DNA from: Microcella sp.
GTDB taxonomy: Bacteria; Actinomycetota; Actinomycetes; Actinomycetales; Microbacteriaceae
Reading direction: 5' to 3'
Length of the DNA: 9,621 bases
Assembly: GCA_020216895.1 (NCBI GenBank)
Contig: JAIWOM010000040.1
Location: 1-9,621, forward strand
Under the pieces are notes generated by a model that ran no database searches, was not told the origin of the DNA, and saw nothing but the letters and a program-made list of their open reading frames with translations. Positions within the stretch are counted from its first letter, which is position 1. Every line of letters starts with the position of its first letter. Made by a program: the position numbers and the translations under genes. Shown piece by piece: positions 6,073-9,621 of this stretch.

Positions 6073-6099
6073 AGCACGGCTGGTGTCCAGGCTCCGCCG

Positions 6100-6132
6100 A
6101 CGAGGTGAACGGAAGGTTAACGACGGGCGAAG
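6100..6132 (-). promoter_or_regulatory. PHO box: three 11-bp direct-repeat units upstream of pstS
   Basis: Read on the minus strand, towards pstS, three consecutive 11-nt units occur: CTTCGCCCGTC (6132-6122), GTTAACCTTCC (6121-6111) and GTTCACCTCGT (6110-6100). The first seven bases of each resemble GTTCACC (5/7, 6/7 and 7/7). Eleven-base direct repeats with a GTTCACC core are the known binding site of the actinobacterial phosphate regulator PhoP, and pstS is its classic target. The phoP/phoR genes are not in the window. The distal unit begins five bases after the stop of the mutT1-like gene. Confidence 0.85.
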
Positions 6133-6136
6133 CCGG

Positions 6137-7117
6137 TCACGCCTCGACGGCGGGCGCGTGGGTCTCGATCGCGACGAGGCGGGGATGCTCGCTCTCGCGC
6201 GCGAAGTGCATGACCGTGAACTCCCCGGTCGAGAGGGCCGCACCGCGCCGCAGCGCGGGCGTCACGCCGATGCCGGCGAGCTCGGCGGCCGCGACGATGA
6301 TCTGCGGGATGACGGGTCCGTGGCTGCAGAGCACGGCCGTGCGGCGGCACCCGAGCCGCTTGGCGACCTGCCGCTGCACGCGCGCGCCGTCAGCGGCGTA
6401 GGCATCTTGACTGATGCCGGTCGAGTGCTTGACGGGCAGCGCGGTCGCCGCCGCGGTCGGGGCGATCGTCGCGAGGCACCGGGCCGCCGTGCTCGAGACG
6501 AGCACCTCGGGGCCGAAGGCGGCGATGCCGCCGGCGACCGACTGCGACTGCTCGAGGCCGTGGTGCAGCAGCGGGCGCGAGTGGTCGGGGCCGTCCCACC
6601 GCTCGTGCGGCATGGCCTTGCCGTGCCGCAGCACGATGAGCGCGAAGGTGCGGGCGAGCCCCGCATCGAGCTGAGCGGCGAAGCGCTCGACGATCTCGGC
6701 GTCGTGCGCGTAGCTGAGGCGCTTGGCCGCCTTCGCGAGCGGCACCCACTCGAGTGCGCGGATCTCGCCGTTGGCCTCGTAGCTGTGCCGCTCGGCCTGG
6801 CCGGGGTCGACCTCGGCCGACCAGTAGTGCACGACCTTCGGCTTGCCGTTGGGCAGCACGTACTCGACCGTGCCGAGCGGCGCGCCGAGCACGACGCCGA
6901 ACCCGGTCTCTTCGGCGATCTCGCGCACGGCCGTGTGCGGCAGGGTCTCGCCCGGGTCGACCTTGCCCTTGGGCAGCGAGACGTCCTTGTGCTGCGTGCG
7001 GTGCACGAGCAGCACCCGCGCCTTGCCGTCGACCATCTTCCAGACGAGGGCTCCGGCGGCGAGCACCGGGTCGGCCTGGGCCGGCCGGGTGGCGACGGGG
7101 GCGGATGCGGAGCTCAT
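6137..7117 (-). CDS. mutT1: MutT1-type Nudix hydrolase fused to a histidine phosphatase domain
   Basis: A 326-residue two-domain soluble enzyme. Residues 15-150 form a Nudix domain with a perfect Nudix box at 51-73: GKVDPGE, seven residues, REIAEETGF. Residues 157-326 are a histidine phosphatase domain: RHG at 164-166 with the nucleophilic His165, SSTAARC at 208-214 giving the conserved Arg213, and the second catalytic His266 in CSHGPVIPQ. The same architecture is found in mycobacterial MutT1 (Rv2985), which hydrolyses 8-oxo-(d)GTP and diadenosine polyphosphates and lies next to ppk there as well. The substrate is inferred from that. The ATG at 7117 overlaps the ppk TGA (ATGA), implying coupled translation. 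The gene is followed after 134 nt by pstS, so ppk-mutT1 may form one transcript that can read into pstSCAB. Confidence 0.93.
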   Translation of the reverse strand: MSSASAPVATRPAQADPVLAAGALVWKMVDGKARVLLVHRTQHKDVSLPKGKVDPGETLPHTAVREIAEETGFGVVLGAPLGTVEYVLPNGKPKVVHYWSAEVDPGQAERHSYEANGEIRALEWVPLAKAAKRLSYAHDAEIVERFAAQLDAGLARTFALIVLRHGKAMPHERWDGPDHSRPLLHHGLEQSQSVAGGIAAFGPEVLVSSTAARCLATIAPTAAATALPVKHSTGISQDAYAADGARVQRQVAKRLGCRRTAVLCSHGPVIPQIIVAAAELAGIGVTPALRRGAALSTGEFTVMHFARESEHPRLVAIETHAPAVEA

Positions 7118-9306
7118 GCGCGCGTCGCGCCTCGTCGCCGTGCCGCGAGCTGGTTCATGACGACATTCTGCAGGTCGGCGAGCGCCCTGCCCTTCTCATC
7201 GCGATGGCGGCGCTGCCAGTCGCCGTCGGGCTGCAGGTGCCAGGAGGCGGTGCGATCGCTCATCGTCGTCTCGAACAGCTCGTCGATGTACGCGAGATGC
7301 GTGGGGTCGGTGAGCCGGATGAGCGCCTCGACCCGCCGGTCGAGGTTGCGGTGCATCATGTCGGCGCTGCCGATGTAGACCTGCGGGTCGCCGTTGTTGT
7401 GGAACGCGAAGATGCGCGAGTGCTCGAGGTAGCGGCCGAGTACGCTGCGCACGCGGATGGTCTCGCTGAGGGCATCCCGCCCCGGAACGAGGGCGCAGAT
7501 GCCGCGCACGACGATGTCGACCGGCACGCCGGCCTGGCTGGCCCGGTAGAGGGCGTCGATGATCGCCTCGTCGACGAGCGAGTTCACCTTGATGCGGATG
7601 CCCGAGGGCAGCCCGGCGCGCGCGTTCTCGGTCTCGGTGCGGATGTGCTTGAGCAACCCGCGGCGCAGGTAGCGCGGCGCCACGAGCAGGCGCTTGAACT
7701 TCTTCTCGATCGCGTATCCCGAGAGCTCGTTGAACAGGCGGGTGAGGTCTTTGCCGACCTGGTCGTCGGCGGTGAACAGCCCCAGGTCTTCGTAGATGCG
7801 GCTCGTCTTCGGGTTGTAGTTGCCCGTGCCGATGTGGGCGTAGTGCCGAAGCTCGCCGTTCTTCTCCTGCCGCACCACGAGCGCAAGCTTGCAGTGCGTC
7901 TTCAGCCCGACCAGGCCGTAGACGACGTGCACGCCCGCCTTCTCGAGCTTGCGCGCCCACTCGATGTTGTTCTGCTCGTCGAAGCGGGCCTTGATCTCGA
8001 CGAGGGCGAGCACGGCCTTGCCGGCCTCGGCGGCGTCGATGAGCGCCTCGATGATCGGGCTGTCGCCGCTCGTGCGGTACAGGGTCTGCTTGATGGCGAG
8101 CACGTTGGGGTCGCGCGCCGCCTGCTCGAGGAAGGCCTGCACGCTCGTCGCGAACGACTCGTAGGGGTGGTGCACGAGGATGTCGCCGCGCGCGATCGAC
8201 GCGAAGACGTCGGGAGCCGCGTTCGGCTCGAGAGGCTGCAGCTGGGCGGGCGTCACCGGCACGTGCTTGGGGTACTTGAGGTGCGTGCGGTCGAGCTTGG
8301 CGATCTCGAACAGCCCGCCCAGGTCGAGCGGTGCCGGCAGGCGGTAGACCTCGTTCTCGGTGATGCCGAGCTCGCGCACGAGCAGACCGAGGGTCACGTC
8401 ATCCATGTCGTCGGTGATCTCGAGGCGGATCGGCGGGCCGAAGCGGCGCCGCAGCAGCTCGCGCTCGAGAGCCTGGATGAGGTTCTCGGTCTCGTCCTCC
8501 TCGATCTCGACGTCCTCGTTGCGGGTGACCCGGAACTCGTGGTGCTCGAGCATCTCCATGCCCGGGAAGAGCTCGTCGAGGTGGTTCGAGATCAGGTCTT
8601 CGAGGGTGAGGAACCGCACACGGCCCGAGCCGTCGTCGGGCAGCTGCACGAAGCGCGGCAGCACCTGCGGCACCTTCAGGCGGGCGAACTCGACGCGGTC
8701 GGTCTTCGGGTTGCGCACCCGCACCGAGAGGTTGAGCGAGAGCCCCGAGATGTACGGGAACGGGTGCGCCGGGTCGACGGCCAGCGGCATGAGAACGGGG
8801 AAGATCTGGGCGGAGAAGATCTCGTCGACCCGCGCGCGGTCGGCCTCGTTGAGATCGGCCCACGACTCGATGTGGATGCCCGCGTCGTCGAGGGCCGGCT
8901 TCACCAGCTCGTGGAAGGCGCGGGCGTGCCGCAGCTGCAGCTCGAGCGCGAGCGCGTTGATGTCGGTGAGCACGTCGGCGGGCGCCCGGCCGGTGTTGGT
9001 CGGCACCGCGAGCCCGGTGACGATGCGGCGCTTGAGCCCCGCCACGCGCACCATGAAGAACTCGTCGAGGTTGCTGGCGAAGATGGCGAGGAAGTTCGCC
9101 CGCTCGAGCAGGGGCACCGCGTCGTCCTCGGCCAGCTCGAGCACGCGCTGGTTGAACCGCAGCCAGCTCAGCTCGCGGTCGAGGTAGCGGTCGATCTGGA
9201 GCGTGCCGTCGTCGACGCTCGTCGACTCGTCGTAGTCGTCGAGGAAGTCGCCGCCCACGCCGCCGTCGACCTGGTAGCCCGCCTCGGTCAGCCCGTCCTC
9301 CTGCAT
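7114..9306 (-). CDS. ppk: Polyphosphate kinase 1 (RNA degradosome-type Ppk annotation)
   Basis: A 730-residue Ppk1 that reversibly transfers the gamma-phosphate of ATP to polyphosphate. From the ATG at 9306 the visible landmarks are: a 40-residue acidic lead; [18 protein letters not shown] at about 42-59; NLDEFFMVR at 79-87 (ATP-binding Asn); IKQTLYR at 405-411 and VEIKARFDE at 436-444 (metal and phosphate-binding Arg residues); the autophosphorylated His471 in KTHCKLAL and the second His491 in [10 protein letters not shown]; and [17 protein letters not shown] near 644-660. Start choice: a GTG at 9363 would lie inside a PHO box and add a Gly/Arg-rich peptide, so it is rejected; ATGs at 9315 and 9306 both fit, and 9306 is preferred because CACAAT at 9314-9319 may be its -10. 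The stop overlaps the mutT1 start by four bases. Confidence 0.96.
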   Translation of the reverse strand: MQEDGLTEAGYQVDGGVGGDFLDDYDESTSVDDGTLQIDRYLDRELSWLRFNQRVLELAEDDAVPLLERANFLAIFASNLDEFFMVRVAGLKRRIVTGLAVPTNTGRAPADVLTDINALALELQLRHARAFHELVKPALDDAGIHIESWADLNEADRARVDEIFSAQIFPVLMPLAVDPAHPFPYISGLSLNLSVRVRNPKTDRVEFARLKVPQVLPRFVQLPDDGSGRVRFLTLEDLISNHLDELFPGMEMLEHHEFRVTRNEDVEIEEDETENLIQALERELLRRRFGPPIRLEITDDMDDVTLGLLVRELGITENEVYRLPAPLDLGGLFEIAKLDRTHLKYPKHVPVTPAQLQPLEPNAAPDVFASIARGDILVHHPYESFATSVQAFLEQAARDPNVLAIKQTLYRTSGDSPIIEALIDAAEAGKAVLALVEIKARFDEQNNIEWARKLEKAGVHVVYGLVGLKTHCKLALVVRQEKNGELRHYAHIGTGNYNPKTSRIYEDLGLFTADDQVGKDLTRLFNELSGYAIEKKFKRLLVAPRYLRRGLLKHIRTETENARAGLPSGIRIKVNSLVDEAIIDALYRASQAGVPVDIVVRGICALVPGRDALSETIRVRSVLGRYLEHSRIFAFHNNGDPQVYIGSADMMHRNLDRRVEALIRLTDPTHLAYIDELFETTMSDRTASWHLQPDGDWQRRHRDEKGRALADLQNVVMNQLAARRRGATRA

Positions 9307-9313
9307 GGCGCCC

Positions 9314-9319
9314 ATTGTG
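9314..9319 (-). promoter_or_regulatory. Possible -10 element CACAAT of ppk
   Basis: Minus-strand CACAAT (four of six with TATAAT) lies seven bases before the ATG at 9306, so a leaderless ppk mRNA is possible. It contains the first two bases of the alternative ATG at 9315. No Shine-Dalgarno is visible before either start, and no good -35 is seen. Confidence 0.3.
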
Positions 9320-9357
9320 GCAGGAAACACGGGCCCGCCCGCTCGGCGTCGCCCGGC

Positions 9358-9379
9358 GTTCACCGCTCGTTCACGGCCC
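9358..9379 (+). promoter_or_regulatory. PHO box: two 11-bp direct repeats between ppk and the divergent gene
   Basis: GTTCACCGCTC (9358-9368) is followed directly by GTTCACGGCCC (9369-9379): two adjacent 11-base units whose seven-base cores match GTTCACC in 7/7 and 6/7 positions. A third GTTCACT occurs at 9384-9390, out of 11-base phase. The cores point to the right, as the pstS box points to pstS, which suggests the right-edge gene as the first target; ppk starts about 50 bp on the other side and may be controlled as well. Confidence 0.75.
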
Positions 9380-9384
9380 TCGCG

Positions 9385-9390
9385 TTCACT
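9385..9390 (+). promoter_or_regulatory. Possible -10 element TTCACT downstream of the PHO box
   Basis: TTCACT is followed by six G and then ATG at 9397, the same spacing as the two leaderless starts near 842 and 1133. A 17-bp spacer upstream places the -35 at 9362-9367, inside the PHO box, the arrangement expected when an activator replaces the -35 contact. The hexamer has T instead of A at its second position, so it is weak. Confidence 0.3.
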
Positions 9391-9396
9391 GGGGGG

Positions 9397-9468
9397 ATGA
9401 CCGGGGGAACGACGCGGCGGATGCGTGCCGACGCCGCACGGACGGGCGAGCGCGGGGGACCGCGGTGA
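9397..9468 (+). CDS. Possible 23-codon leader ORF overlapping the right-edge gene
   Basis: ATG at 9397 opens a 23-residue reading frame ([10 protein letters not shown], then an Ala/Arg/Gly-rich stretch ending GERGGPR) that stops at TGA 9466-9468. The stop overlaps the GTG start of the next gene as GTGA, which would couple their translation. There is no Shine-Dalgarno at a useful distance; a leaderless start from TTCACT at 9385-9390 is possible. The peptide has no recognisable domain, and its composition is also what random GC-rich sequence gives, so coding is uncertain. Confidence 0.25.
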   Translation: MTGGTTRRMRADAARTGERGGPR

Positions 9469-9621
9469 CGCTCCACGCCCCCCGCGCCCTCGACGTTCTC
9501 GACCGCATCAGCGAGCGGCTGGCCCGCCGCTATGCCCGCGTCGCTCCGGTCGAGCAGGTGCGCGACCTGGTGCTCGACAGCGCCCGCCGCTACCGGCACC
9601 TCGACCACCCGACGGCGCACG
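9465..9621 (+). CDS. N-terminal part of a protein with a possible three-helix-bundle domain
   Basis: An open frame from GTG at 9465 to the window edge (52 codons, no stop) with strongly GC-ending codons. It reads [15 protein letters not shown], then [20 protein letters not shown] and [17 protein letters not shown], clearly amphipathic helices. The pattern RLARRY, Val/Pro, V..LV.DSA.RY recalls the three-helix-bundle dimerization domain that precedes arsenate-reductase or phosphatase-like domains in actinobacteria, but 52 residues do not settle this. GGGGGA ending about five bases before the GTG may serve as Shine-Dalgarno; no other in-frame start exists back to 9384. The PHO box at 9358-9379 lies upstream in the right orientation, so phosphate control is likely if that box is real. 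It is not PhoU, and no CHAD signature is visible. Confidence 0.55.
   Translation, partial: MTLHAPRALDVLDRISERLARRYARVAPVEQVRDLVLDSARRYRHLDHPTAH

Noticed and set aside
4563..6401. 612-codon plus-strand frame opposite pstC/pstS
   Set aside because: Antisense to two certain genes and crossing the pstS promoter; composition artefact.
9307..9363. GTG start of ppk at 9363
   Set aside because: It falls inside the PHO box and would add Gly/Arg-rich residues ahead of the acidic lead; nearer ATGs exist.
6754..9468. 904-codon open frame on the plus strand opposite ppk
   Set aside because: It is antisense to a fully conserved Ppk1 with all catalytic motifs; its Arg/Val/Asp/Glu-rich composition is the usual shadow of a GC-rich gene.
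9360..9620. 86-codon minus-strand frame at the right edge
   Set aside because: The opposite frame from GTG 9465 has the coding-like third-position bias and helical pattern; this one is its shadow.

Overview
The window looks like a chromosomal segment of a high-GC actinobacterium, probably a Microbacteriaceae member. The codon use is strongly GC-ending, the gene families are actinobacterial, and the order glnR / pstB / pstA / pstC / pstS / mutT1-like / ppk resembles the glnR and pst-ppk neighbourhoods I recall from Streptomyces and Mycobacterium. No mobile element, CRISPR array, tRNA or rRNA is visible, and no gene-free stretch exceeds 300 bases.

Layout. Positions 1-1133 (minus strand) hold a compact string read right to left: a three-segment small membrane protein, a 36-residue single-span microprotein, a nitrobindin/FABP-like beta-barrel protein, and the first 43 codons of a YgfZ-like protein that overlaps the stop of the barrel gene. 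Divergent from this, 1183-1875 (plus) encodes GlnR, the orphan OmpR-family nitrogen regulator with an atypical receiver. Convergent with glnR, and only 33 bp away, is the phosphate block, all on the minus strand: ppk (polyphosphate kinase), a Nudix plus histidine-phosphatase protein of MutT1 type, then pstS-pstC-pstA-pstB, the complete high-affinity phosphate ABC importer. At the right edge a new plus-strand gene starts and runs out of the window.

How the genes fit together. PstS captures phosphate outside the membrane, PstC and PstA form the channel, and PstB drives import. Ppk stores phosphate as polyphosphate, and the MutT1-like enzyme, translationally coupled to ppk by an ATGA overlap, acts on nucleotides. 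Regulation is unusually readable. Phased 11-bp GTTCACC-type direct repeats (actinobacterial PHO boxes) lie directly upstream of pstS (three units) and between ppk and the divergent right-edge gene (two near-perfect units). A 15-bp hairpin separates pstS from pstC and probably sets an excess of PstS. Several starts here have a TANNNT-like hexamer exactly six bases before ATG, the signature of leaderless transcripts.

I see no wholly new multi-gene system. The parts most likely to be undescribed are the PHO-box-controlled right-edge gene with its possible leaderless 23-codon upstream ORF, the 36-residue membrane microprotein, and the face-to-back promoter pair at glnR.
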